Assembly (NCBI GenBank): GCA_031552535.1
Contig: JAVBMJ010000067.1
Span: 1 to 19,419 of the forward strand
Direction: 5' to 3'
Length of the DNA stretch: 19,419 nt
From: JAVBMJ01 sp031552535
GTDB lineage: Bacteria > Bacteroidota > Bacteroidia > Bacteroidales > Rikenellaceae
Shown: piece by piece, positions 1 through 9,051 of the stretch
Numbering within the stretch: the stretch's first letter is position 1
How the letters are laid out: each line of letters starts with the position of its first letter
Notes under the pieces: generated by a model
Database searches by the model: none
What the model was told of the DNA's origin: nothing
Seen by the model: the letters and a program-made list of their open reading frames with translations, nothing else
Translations under genes and position numbers: made by a program

Positions 1-94
1 GCACACCCCCGGCCGGCCGCACACTTCCGGCGGGGGCCCCAATTAGACGACCCGAGTAACGAAGCTATTTTTGAATTATTCAATTTTTCGGCGA

Positions 95-778
95 ATGATC
101 GAACTTAAAGATATCAACAAGACTTATTTCAACGGCGCTCCGCTTCATGTGCTCAAAGGTATAGACCTGACGATAGGCGAAGGAGAGTTCGTTTCGATAA
201 TGGGGGCGTCGGGTTCGGGCAAATCCACTCTGCTAAATATTCTGGGAATACTCGACGATTACGACCGGGGGGAATACCACCTCGGCGGAACGCTGATCAG
301 AGATCTGAGCGAGACTCAGGCGGCGCATTACCGCAACCGCATGATCGGGTTTGTATTCCAGTCGTTCAACCTGATCAGTTACAAGGATGCTCTGGAAAAT
401 GTGGCTTTGCCGCTCTATTACCAGGGCATGGCACGCAAGAAGCGTAACGCCATTGCAATGGAATATCTCGAACAGCTGGGCCTGGGCCCCTGGTCGTCGC
501 ATATGCCCAATGAATTGTCGGGCGGGCAGAAACAACGTGTAGCCATAGCACGCGCCCTGGTCACCAAACCACAGATAATCCTGGCCGACGAGCCCACAGG
601 TGCGTTGGACAGCGCCACCTCCAAAGAGGTCATCGCCCTGTTGCGCGAGGTCAACAGTCAGGGCATGACCATTATAGTCGTCACTCACGACCCGGAAGTG
701 GCGGCGGCCACCGACAAGATTATCAATATCAAAGACGGCCTGATAGGCGATATAATCTCTAACATCCACACTGTATAA
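95..778 (+). CDS. ABC transporter ATP-binding protein (MacB/LolD-type exporter ATPase)
   Basis: This is the ATPase subunit of a MacB-type ABC exporter; it powers the two permeases encoded just downstream. With the ATG start the protein is 227 aa. It shows Walker A GASGSGKST at about 37-45, a Q-loop in FVFQSFN near 89, the signature LSGGQ at about 141-145, Walker B ILADEP near 161-167 with the catalytic Glu, a D-loop (GALD), and the switch His in VVTHD near 198. The family is normally 220-240 aa, so it is complete. The frame is open upstream to a TTG at 71, but the extra eight residues (MNYSIFRR) are not family-like, while MIELKDINKTY is a typical N terminus, so I chose 95. The next gene starts 4 bp after its stop, so the two are co-transcribed. 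Upstream is only contig edge, so the promoter cannot be judged. The family call is firm; the substrate is unknown. Confidence 0.95.
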   Translation: MIELKDINKTYFNGAPLHVLKGIDLTIGEGEFVSIMGASGSGKSTLLNILGILDDYDRGEYHLGGTLIRDLSETQAAHYRNRMIGFVFQSFNLISYKDALENVALPLYYQGMARKKRNAIAMEYLEQLGLGPWSSHMPNELSGGQKQRVAIARALVTKPQIILADEPTGALDSATSKEVIALLREVNSQGMTIIVVTHDPEVAAATDKIINIKDGLIGDIISNIHTV

Positions 779-782
779 CACC

Positions 783-2042
783 ATGCGTGAGATCTGGCAG
801 GAGATATTCGCTTCGATGTCGCGCAACAAGTTGCGCACCGTGTTGACGGGATTTGCCGTGGCATGGGGGATTTTTCTCCTTGTGATACTTCTCGGGGCGG
901 GCAACGGCCTGCAGAACGGTATAGTCTCGTCGATGGCCGAAAGGATCAACAATGTCGTGAGAGTATTCGGAGGCCAGACGTCGAAACCCTTCAAAGGGTA
1001 TCAGCAAGGGAGGCAGATAGAGCTCAAAACTCCGGATGCCAGGCTCATCGGCGATCAATTTCCCGATATTACCGATAAAGTTTCGGGATCGTACTATTAT
1101 GGGGGGCAAATGGCGGTGTACGGCAACCTTACGCTCGAAGTCTCTGTCAATGCCATAGCCACACTCCACGCCCAGATCTACGGAATCAAAATATCGAAAG
1201 GCCGGTTTTTGAACGAATACGACATGAGGGAGATCCGCAAGGTGGTAGTGGTCGAAAACGAGATGTCGGAGGTGCTGTTTCCTAAAGAAGATCCTATAGG
1301 GAAAGTAATTAAAATCAACAATGTCGCCTACACGGTGATCGGCGTAAGCGAGCCGCGCTTCCGTAACAGCGGTAATTATACGTGTTATATCCCGATTTCC
1401 ACCGGCGCGGGTGTCTACAGCGACGAGTCATCGAGGTACAACCAGATAGCATTCCTTATAAGCGGATTGACCACTCCGGAGGCTAACGAGGCATTCAATG
1501 ACCGCCTGAGGGCTACCCTGGCCTCGTCTCACGGTTTCGATCCGCGGGACAAAGAGGCGGTGTGGATCAACAACCGCTATCAGTCGTACCTGCAGGACAA
1601 CGAGATATTTGCGAGTATCACGATGTTCATCTGGCTGATCGGAGTGGGAACTTTGTTGTCCGGCATAGTTGGTGTGAGCAATATCATGTTGGTGTCGGTG
1701 CGCGAGAGGATGAACGAAATAGGGATACGCAAATCGTTGGGAGCCACTCCGTTTTCGATAATTTCGATGGTGCTGGTCGAAGCCCTGGCCATTACTCTGG
1801 CATTCGGCTACATGGGCCTGGTGGCGGGTATGGGGCTGATGGAGTTGCTAAGCGAGCTACTGAAGAAAAGCGTCGACGAGGGTTCTACCATATCGTTCAT
1901 ATTCAAAGACCCGACGATAGATATGGCCGTTGCCGTAAGTGCAACTGTTGTGCTTGTGATTGCCGGGATGATAGCCGGTTATATCCCGGCACGGAAGGCG
2001 GTTAAGATGAAAGCGATAGATGCGATGAGATACGGAAAATAG
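783..2042 (+). CDS. ABC transporter permease, MacB/FtsX type (first of two)
   Basis: This is a 419 aa inner-membrane permease with the MacB_PCD plus FtsX layout. There is one membrane helix at about 20-42 (LTGFAVAWGIFLLVILLGAG). A large periplasmic domain (about 45-270) follows, then three C-terminal helices at about 277-303, 325-357 and 380-403. The FtsX hallmark IRKSLGATP lies near 314-322, and the protein ends in the usual PARKAVKMKAIDAMRYGK. Unlike proteobacterial MacB, the ATPase is not fused but is a separate gene 4 bp upstream. Family knowledge suggests a mechanotransmission exporter that drives substrate from the periplasm through an adaptor and TolC channel; the adjacent adaptor and TolC genes agree. 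It probably forms a heterodimer with the product of the next gene, because both are similar in size and layout and sit together (inference). Confidence 0.93.
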   Translation: MREIWQEIFASMSRNKLRTVLTGFAVAWGIFLLVILLGAGNGLQNGIVSSMAERINNVVRVFGGQTSKPFKGYQQGRQIELKTPDARLIGDQFPDITDKVSGSYYYGGQMAVYGNLTLEVSVNAIATLHAQIYGIKISKGRFLNEYDMREIRKVVVVENEMSEVLFPKEDPIGKVIKINNVAYTVIGVSEPRFRNSGNYTCYIPISTGAGVYSDESSRYNQIAFLISGLTTPEANEAFNDRLRATLASSHGFDPRDKEAVWINNRYQSYLQDNEIFASITMFIWLIGVGTLLSGIVGVSNIMLVSVRERMNEIGIRKSLGATPFSIISMVLVEALAITLAFGYMGLVAGMGLMELLSELLKKSVDEGSTISFIFKDPTIDMAVAVSATVVLVIAGMIAGYIPARKAVKMKAIDAMRYGK

Positions 2043-2129
2043 TGATGGCGGTTTTTTGTAGTGTCGCCCGGATTTACTGTTTTAGGGAATGAATAAGAAT
2101 GCAATTTCAGATACACAGTTTTAGCCACG

Positions 2130-3380
2130 ATGTTCGATCTCGATTTTTGGAATGAAATATGGGAGGTTATCACCCGTAACCGCACGCGGAGTATCCTGAC
2201 GGCCCTCGGGGTCTTCTGGGGTATCTTCATGCTGGTCGTGATGTCGGGTTTCGGCAGCGGCGTGGAGAGGGGTATACAGCGGCAGGTCAGTGATTTTGCC
2301 GTCAATTCCGTATTTTGTATATCCAACACCACATCGGAAGCTTACGGAGGGTTCAAGTCGGGGCGGCAATGGCAGTTTTCGAACTCGGACATAGAAGCAG
2401 TAAAGACGCGTTGCGACGGAGTGAAATATGTCTCGGGGATATACTTCGGCCAGATGTCCAACGTCTCGCGTGCCGACCGCAAGGGTAATTTCCAGTTGTT
2501 CGGGCACATGCCCCAATACAGGCTTATCGAACCTCAGGCGATGCTGTACGGACGCTATATCAATGAAGAGGACATGCGCGAAAGGCGCAAGGTGTGTTCC
2601 ATCGGTCAGCAGGTGTATTCCACGCTTTTCGATTACGGTGTCGATCCCGTAGGGCAGGTAATACAGGTCAACTCTTCGTATTACACTGTGATCGGAGTGC
2701 ATGTCCCCCTGAGTAACATACAGATCGGCGGCGACACCGAGAAGGCGCTTATTATGCCTTTCACCACCCTGCAACAGGCTTATAACGGAGGCGACAAGTT
2801 CTGGGTCATGGCTGTGGCCGGCGAGGACGATGTGGACGCAGCGACATTGGAAAAAGATGTCAAGGCGGTGATACGGGAGCGCCATTCGATCTCGCCTGAC
2901 GACAAAAAAGCGATCATCGGCTTTAATCTGGGCGAGGAGTTCCAGACCTTCGGGAATATGCTGCTGGGTATAACTATCCTGGTATGGGTCGTAGGTGCCG
3001 GGACATTAATGGCCGGAATAGTAGGCATAAGCAACATCATGCTGGTGGTGACTCGCGAACGCACCCATGAAATAGGCGTGCGGCGTGCACTCGGGGCGAC
3101 GCCGAAGGTTATCCGCAGGCAGATCATAGTGGAGAGTTTTACGCTGACGCTGATGGCGGGCATTGCCGGCATTTCGTTTTCGGTGGGAGTGTTGGCTTTG
3201 ATAGACATGAGTCTGGCGGCCAATGCCGAGGTAGACTCGTTTTTCACTTCGGCACAGGTTCCGTTCGGGACGGTGTTCGTGACGATGCTGATCCTTATCG
3301 GCGGCGGAGTGGCCGCGGGGTTGTTGCCGGCCAATAAGGCGTTGGAAATAAAAGCAGTAGATGCTATCAGGGAGGAGTAA
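2130..3380 (+). CDS. ABC transporter permease, MacB/FtsX type (second of two)
   Basis: This 416 aa protein is a paralogue of the preceding permease. It has an N-terminal helix at about 22-44 (LTALGVFWGIFMLVVMSGFG), a MacB-type periplasmic domain, three C-terminal helices beginning near 277, 330 and 380, and the FtsX motif IGVRRALGATP. The last residues (PANKALEIKAVDAIREE) match the end of the first permease. An 87 bp gap separates the two, wider than elsewhere in this operon, with no terminator-like hairpin, so I read it as the same transcript. Two non-identical permeases with one free-standing ATPase suggest an A-B heterodimer instead of the MacB homodimer. LolC/LolE is an alternative for an isolated pair, but an adaptor and a TolC gene follow directly, which fits tripartite efflux better. 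Confidence 0.93.
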   Translation: MFDLDFWNEIWEVITRNRTRSILTALGVFWGIFMLVVMSGFGSGVERGIQRQVSDFAVNSVFCISNTTSEAYGGFKSGRQWQFSNSDIEAVKTRCDGVKYVSGIYFGQMSNVSRADRKGNFQLFGHMPQYRLIEPQAMLYGRYINEEDMRERRKVCSIGQQVYSTLFDYGVDPVGQVIQVNSSYYTVIGVHVPLSNIQIGGDTEKALIMPFTTLQQAYNGGDKFWVMAVAGEDDVDAATLEKDVKAVIRERHSISPDDKKAIIGFNLGEEFQTFGNMLLGITILVWVVGAGTLMAGIVGISNIMLVVTRERTHEIGVRRALGATPKVIRRQIIVESFTLTLMAGIAGISFSVGVLALIDMSLAANAEVDSFFTSAQVPFGTVFVTMLILIGGGVAAGLLPANKALEIKAVDAIREE

Positions 3381-3439
3381 TGCGGCATCCCGGAGATGAA
3401 ATGTAACAAGGGGGAAATAAATTATAAATACGTGATATC

Positions 3440-4576
3440 ATGGCTGTAAAGAAGAAAAAACGGGGACGGGTCGTAGTCGGGATGGTGATGATCGGGCTTA
3501 CGGTCTTCATATTTGCTTACCTTTGGGGTAAGAGCCGTACTCCCGATGCGGTTTACGAGATAGTGGCGGTGGATACGACCACTATAGAGAAGGTGACCAT
3601 AGCCACGGGAAGCATCGAACCGCGTGACGAAGTGCTTATCAAACCGCAGATCTCGGGCATTATCTCGGCAATCCTCAAAGAGGCCGGCGACAAGGTGCGC
3701 CAGGGCGACGTCATTGCACGCATACAGGTCGTTCCCGAGATGGGATCGCTGAATGCCGCCGAGTCGCAGGTCAAGGTTTCGGGTATCCGCCTTGAGAAGG
3801 TACGCCAGGAATGGGAACGTATCCGGCAACTCTATGATGCCCGGGTGGTGTCGAAAGAGGAGTACGACACCAAGCATAGTGAGATGGCCACGGCCGAAGA
3901 GGAGTACGTCAATGCGAACAACAACCTCGAAATAGTCAAGAACGGCATATTGAGTAAGAACACCGAATATGGCAATACCCAGATACGCGCAACAGTATCG
4001 GGTACGGTGCTCGATGTTCCGGTGAAGGTAGGGAACTCGGTGATCCAGTCCAATACTTTCAATGACGGAACGACGATAGCCGCCGTGGCCGACCTGTCGG
4101 ATATGATCTTCAAAGGGAAGATCGACGAGACGGAAGTGGGCAAGATAAAGCATGGAACCCGGGCCAAGATCACGATAGGAGCCATGCCCAAGGATACGCT
4201 CTATGCCGATGTGGAGTATATCTCGCCAAAGGGCACGGCGGAAAACGGCGTGGTCATGTTCGAGATCAAGGCTGCGGTAAAGATACCGCAGGGGGTGTTC
4301 ATACGCTCGGGCTACAGCGCCAATGCCGAGATTGTCACCGACCATCGCGATAGCGTGGCGTCGATATCGGAAAGTGCGGCCATCTATGCGGACGGCAAGT
4401 CGTTCGTAGAGGTGCTCACGTCGGCGGAAAATGCTCCGAAGCAAATCTTCGAACGTCGCGAGGTGACGCTCGGTCTGTCGAACGGCATACGGGTCGAAGT
4501 GCTCACAGGGCTTAAAGGCGATGAGAAACTCAAGGGTGTGCGTAAATACGACTCCAAGAAGAACGATAAAAAGTAG
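3440..4576 (+). CDS. HlyD/MacA-family periplasmic adaptor (membrane fusion protein)
   Basis: This adaptor should bridge the inner-membrane permeases to the TolC channel across the periplasm. The 378 aa protein begins with a basic stretch (KKKKRGR) and one membrane anchor at about 11-29. A lipoyl-like half-motif follows at about 60-98 (TGSIEPRDEVLIKPQISG, then EAGDKVRQGDVIARI). Next come an alpha-helical hairpin rich in charged heptads at about 105-172, the second lipoyl half with a beta-barrel domain (ATVSGTVLDVPVKVG onward), and a membrane-proximal domain. The C terminus is lysine-rich (KYDSKKNDKK). The order lipoyl, hairpin, lipoyl, barrel is that of MacA/HlyD proteins of 350-400 aa. It starts 59 bp after the permease and ends 6 bp before the TolC-type gene, which places all five genes in one export operon. 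There is no lipobox, so it is anchored by the helix and not by lipid. Confidence 0.93.
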   Translation: MAVKKKKRGRVVVGMVMIGLTVFIFAYLWGKSRTPDAVYEIVAVDTTTIEKVTIATGSIEPRDEVLIKPQISGIISAILKEAGDKVRQGDVIARIQVVPEMGSLNAAESQVKVSGIRLEKVRQEWERIRQLYDARVVSKEEYDTKHSEMATAEEEYVNANNNLEIVKNGILSKNTEYGNTQIRATVSGTVLDVPVKVGNSVIQSNTFNDGTTIAAVADLSDMIFKGKIDETEVGKIKHGTRAKITIGAMPKDTLYADVEYISPKGTAENGVVMFEIKAAVKIPQGVFIRSGYSANAEIVTDHRDSVASISESAAIYADGKSFVEVLTSAENAPKQIFERREVTLGLSNGIRVEVLTGLKGDEKLKGVRKYDSKKNDKK

Positions 4577-4582
4577 CGAAAC

Positions 4583-5929
4583 ATGAAGGGGCTCAGGATA
4601 GTATTATTAAGTGTTTCGTGCCTTTGTGCCGTTTCGGCGGTTACGGCTCAGACGCAATGGACATTGGCCGAATGTGTCGATGCGGCGATGAGGAACAACC
4701 TGCGCCTGCGACAGGTCGGGGTGGAGAGCGAGAAGGTAAAGCTACAACTCGATGATGCCCGCAACAGCCGCCTGCCGAATCTTTCGGCAAGCCTGAATGG
4801 CAATCTCTATTTCGGGCGCGGCCCTACGCGTGACGGAACCTATAGCGATAACAATCAGTTTTCCTCGGGTGCCGGCTTGTCGAGCGACATGGTATTGTTC
4901 GGCGGCGGGGCTATTAACCATAGTATAGAGGCTGCCAGGATAGATGTGCAGACTTCGCAGCAGGTTATCGCCAATGTAGGTGAAAATATATCATTGCAGA
5001 TCATGACTGCTTATCTTCAGGTGCTTTACACTATGGATATGGTAGAACTGGGGCGTGCGCAGGTCGATATAACCAGTCAATTGGTCGAAACGAACGAGAT
5101 TAAATTCAAAGCGGGCAAAATTGCCGAATCAACGCTATATGAGAGCCGTTCGCAACTGGCCCGCGACCGCAACGCATTGGTAGGGTATGAAAGCGATTAT
5201 CGTTTGGCATTGCTGGACCTTCAGCAAATGATGAACATCGAACCCGATTCCCGTTTTGAAATACGCAGGCCCCAGATGGGTGATGTCGAATTTGAGATGA
5301 TGAGTCGCTTTGGAGCGCCGGAAGATGTGTATGATGCCTCGGTGGGCCTGCGCCCCGGGATCCGGGCCGAGATGAGCCGTCTGGAATCCGGTGAAAAGAG
5401 AGTGCTGATGGCCAAGGCACAGCGTTATCCCACGGTTTCGCTCGGCATGGGTTATAACAACAGCTACTACTACTCATTCCAGAATGGATACGACAATGTT
5501 AGGTTTGCCACCCAGTTACGTAATAATGGCAACGAATATGTGGGGGTTAACGTCAGTATCCCCATATGGGAGCGAGGCACCATTAAGAATAAGATACGCA
5601 GCGCCTCGCTGGCCGTTTCGTCGCAACAGCTTGTGGTCGAAGAGGCACATAATACCTACCGCAAGGAGATAGAACAGGCCGGAGAAAAGGCCCGCACGTC
5701 ATATGAAAAATACCTCTCTTCGGGAGAGGCGGCCCGGGCGGCAGGTATCGTATTCCACAACGAACAGAGTAAACTGGATGCGGGGGCAACCACGATGTTC
5801 GATTATAACAACGCCAAATCGCAATGGGAGCGCGCCCAGATAGAGGTAGTACAGGCGAAGTACGACTACCTGTTCCGCTGCCGCATATTGGGATTCTATC
5901 TCGGGGAGCCGGTAGATTTCCGGTATTAA
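4583..5929 (+). CDS. TolC-family outer-membrane efflux protein
   Basis: This is the outer-membrane exit channel of the exporter. The 448 aa protein has a signal peptide (about 1-22, cleavage at VTA|QTQW) followed by WTLAECVDAAMRNNLRLRQ, the typical start of the OEP repeat with an N-terminal amphipathic helix. Two OEP repeats can be traced, each with long coiled helices (for example residues about 30-60 and 345-420) and a short strand region rich in Gly, Tyr and Asn. The sequence YVGVNVSIPIWERGTIKNKI near 316-335 is the characteristic start of the second-repeat helix. Length is normal for Bacteroidota TolC homologues. It follows the adaptor by 6 bp and precedes ispE by 26 bp, so ispE may be read from the same transcript. 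The export substrate cannot be told from sequence. Confidence 0.93.
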   Translation: MKGLRIVLLSVSCLCAVSAVTAQTQWTLAECVDAAMRNNLRLRQVGVESEKVKLQLDDARNSRLPNLSASLNGNLYFGRGPTRDGTYSDNNQFSSGAGLSSDMVLFGGGAINHSIEAARIDVQTSQQVIANVGENISLQIMTAYLQVLYTMDMVELGRAQVDITSQLVETNEIKFKAGKIAESTLYESRSQLARDRNALVGYESDYRLALLDLQQMMNIEPDSRFEIRRPQMGDVEFEMMSRFGAPEDVYDASVGLRPGIRAEMSRLESGEKRVLMAKAQRYPTVSLGMGYNNSYYYSFQNGYDNVRFATQLRNNGNEYVGVNVSIPIWERGTIKNKIRSASLAVSSQQLVVEEAHNTYRKEIEQAGEKARTSYEKYLSSGEAARAAGIVFHNEQSKLDAGATTMFDYNNAKSQWERAQIEVVQAKYDYLFRCRILGFYLGEPVDFRY

Positions 5930-5955
5930 TGCGCTATGGGAAAACGCTTTAGGTT

Positions 5956-6768
5956 ATGATATTTTTCGCCAACTGCAAGATAAATCTCGGGCTCGACATT
6001 ATACGGCGACGCGAAGACGGGTACCACGATATTGAAACGGTTATGTATCCAATAGCCGGGTTTTACGACGCCATCGAACTCGTCCCCGCTACACGCGACA
6101 GTTTTACGTCATCGGGGATCGCGGTCGATTGTCCTGAGGAGAAAAATCTTTGCCTTAAGGCACGTGACCTTATGCGCCGGCATTTCAATCTGCCGCAGGT
6201 CGGGATTCACCTGCATAAGGCGGTGCCATTCGGAGCGGGCCTGGGCGGAGGGTCTGCCGATGCCTCTTTCACGATAAAAGGGCTCAATACGCTCTTCGGC
6301 CTCGGGCTTACGGTTGAGGCCATGGAGGAACTGGCTGCGGGACTGGGCAGCGACACGGTATTTTTCGTACGGAACCGTCCCGCCCTGGCATCGGGACGCG
6401 GCGAAATACTCTCTCCCGTCGAGACATCGCTCAAAAGATGTTATATCATAATCGTGAAGCCTCCGGTCGGAGTCTCCACCGCCGAAGCCTACCGCGGCGT
6501 CACAACGCACACCCCGGCGGTTCCTCTTGCCGCAAGAGTGGTTGCAGACATTTCACAGTGGCGCACGACGCTTACCAACGATTTCGAAGAGGGCATATTT
6601 GCCACATATCCAATTCTGCGCGACATAAAGTCCTCATTATACGGAGCCGGAGCGTCGTACGCTTCGATGACCGGTTCGGGTAGCGCAATTTTCGGGATCT
6701 CCGATAAAAAAATCGCAGCACCCGAGCCATGCACAGATATGGTTGTTTATCAGGGATATATGGAATAA
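5956..6768 (+). CDS. ispE: 4-(cytidine 5'-diphospho)-2-C-methyl-D-erythritol kinase
   Basis: This cytoplasmic GHMP kinase phosphorylates the 2-hydroxyl of 4-diphosphocytidyl-2-C-methyl-D-erythritol with ATP, a step of the MEP pathway to isopentenyl diphosphate. The 270 aa protein has the IspE N-terminal motif FANCKINLGLDI with the conserved Lys at position 8, DGYHDIETVMYPI at 21-33, the glycine-rich ATP loop PFGAGLGGGSADAS at 91-104, the catalytic Asp in GSDTVFF at about 133, and the C-terminal GHMP motif MTGSGSAIFGI. The Lys/Asp pair corresponds to K10 and D141 of the E. coli enzyme (family knowledge). Length matches the family (270-290 aa). The start at ATG 5956 puts FANCKINL in its normal place. 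It lies 26 bp after the TolC-type gene and 116 bp before the carboxyltransferase, and I see no terminator on either side. Confidence 0.97.
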   Translation: MIFFANCKINLGLDIIRRREDGYHDIETVMYPIAGFYDAIELVPATRDSFTSSGIAVDCPEEKNLCLKARDLMRRHFNLPQVGIHLHKAVPFGAGLGGGSADASFTIKGLNTLFGLGLTVEAMEELAAGLGSDTVFFVRNRPALASGRGEILSPVETSLKRCYIIIVKPPVGVSTAEAYRGVTTHTPAVPLAARVVADISQWRTTLTNDFEEGIFATYPILRDIKSSLYGAGASYASMTGSGSAIFGISDKKIAAPEPCTDMVVYQGYME

Positions 6769-6884
6769 GTAGTTACTTTATGGTGTACGGATGGCGTATG
6801 TTAAGAAAATATTACGTAAATTCGCGGCGACTCTTGTAAAGCAATAAACATTATCTGAGGTAAACTCAAACCAAATATACCTTT

Positions 6885-8429
<1,545 letters not shown>

Positions 8430-8450
8430 TCATCAGGTAAATCGAAGAGA

Positions 8451-8768
8451 ATGGCAGAAAATAAGACATACGATACGGTGCGCACTATGCACGGCACGTT
8501 CCATACGACGCTCAACAAGAAATTTATGGCACGCAAGCCGTGGCGGAAAGTGAATCCCAACCACGTTTTATCGTTCATGCCCGGAATGGTATTGGCGTTC
8601 GACGTAAAAGTTGGCGACAAAGTAAAAAAGGGGGATCAGTTGATGCTGTTCCGTGCAATGAAGATGGATAACCGCATTTTGTCGCCCGTCGACGGTGCGG
8701 TCAAAGCTATTCATGTTGCAGAGGGAGTCAACGTTGCGAAGAATACCCTGATGATCGAATTGGAATAA
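8451..8768 (+). CDS. Biotin carboxyl carrier protein (biotin/lipoyl attachment domain)
   Basis: This 105 aa protein carries the covalently bound biotin that shuttles carboxyl groups to the carboxyltransferase encoded 21 bp upstream. The first ~35 residues are basic and probably flexible or a docking segment. A complete biotinyl domain follows at about 36-105, with the opening turn SFMPGMVLAFDVKVGDKVKK, the biotin attachment motif AMKM at 69-72 with Lys71 as acceptor, and the closing segment VDGAVKAIHVAEGVNVAKN. The Met residues flanking the Lys argue for biotin over lipoate. The N-terminal part lacks the long Pro/Ala-rich linker seen in many carriers. An intrinsic terminator begins 19 bp after the stop, so this is the last gene of its transcript. 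Confidence 0.93.
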   Translation: MAENKTYDTVRTMHGTFHTTLNKKFMARKPWRKVNPNHVLSFMPGMVLAFDVKVGDKVKKGDQLMLFRAMKMDNRILSPVDGAVKAIHVAEGVNVAKNTLMIELE

Positions 8769-8787
8769 TTGTAATCCCGTGTACCTG

Positions 8788-8821
8788 AAAGGAGGCGTGC
8801 CGTATGCATCGCCTCCTTTTT
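8788..8821 (+). terminator. Intrinsic terminator after the biotin carrier gene
   Basis: A 10-bp perfect stem, AAAGGAGGCG (8788-8797) with CGCCTCCTTT (8810-8819), closes a 12-nt loop and runs straight into a T-rich tract (8816-8821 and TTTA beyond). It lies 19 bp after the stop codon of the carrier gene and separates the housekeeping genes from the envelope cluster. Confidence 0.85.
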
Positions 8822-8860
8822 ATTTATGCGCCAATTCGAAGTATTTTTAAGGTGGAAGTA

Positions 8861-8891
8861 TTTCATTTCCCGGATATTTTTCGTATACTTG
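8861..8891 (+). promoter_or_regulatory. Bacteroidetes-type promoter for the envelope cluster
   Basis: TTTC (8861-8864), a spacer of exactly 19 bp, then TATACTTG (8884-8891) match the Bacteroidetes -33/-7 consensus TTTG-N19-TAnnTTTG at three of four and five of six fixed positions. It sits just after the terminator at 8788-8821. Transcription should begin near 8896-8900, leaving a leader of about 150 nt, AT-rich and with no obvious Shine-Dalgarno, before the ATG at 9052. The match to the known consensus is seen; activity is inferred. Confidence 0.5.
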
Positions 8892-9051
8892 CGATTGTAA
8901 AACATGGAGGGAAAAGTTGTGGCAGATATTTTTTTAAGAAAATGCAATAAAAATTATCATTCTTGTCACAAAAGCGAAAAACATGTCATGTAAAACAAAT
9001 CGCGTACCGTAAACTGTATGAAATTGAACTAACCAATAAACCCCTGTGATT

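Noticed and set aside
71..94. TTG start extending the ATPase by eight residues
   Set aside because: The added MNYSIFRR is not part of the family N terminus, and ATG 95 gives the typical MIELKDINKTY start.
95..3380. LolCDE lipoprotein-release or FtsEX identity for the ATPase and two permeases
   Set aside because: A periplasmic adaptor and a TolC-type gene follow directly in the same operon, which fits a MacAB-type exporter; LolCDE and FtsEX have neither.
3422..4444. Long open frame on the - strand opposite the adaptor gene, and similar ones opposite 2121-2885, 11306-12280 and 12569-13402
   Set aside because: Each lies fully antisense to a well-supported gene, has His/Arg-rich low-quality sequence with no domain motifs, and reflects the codon composition of the sense strand.
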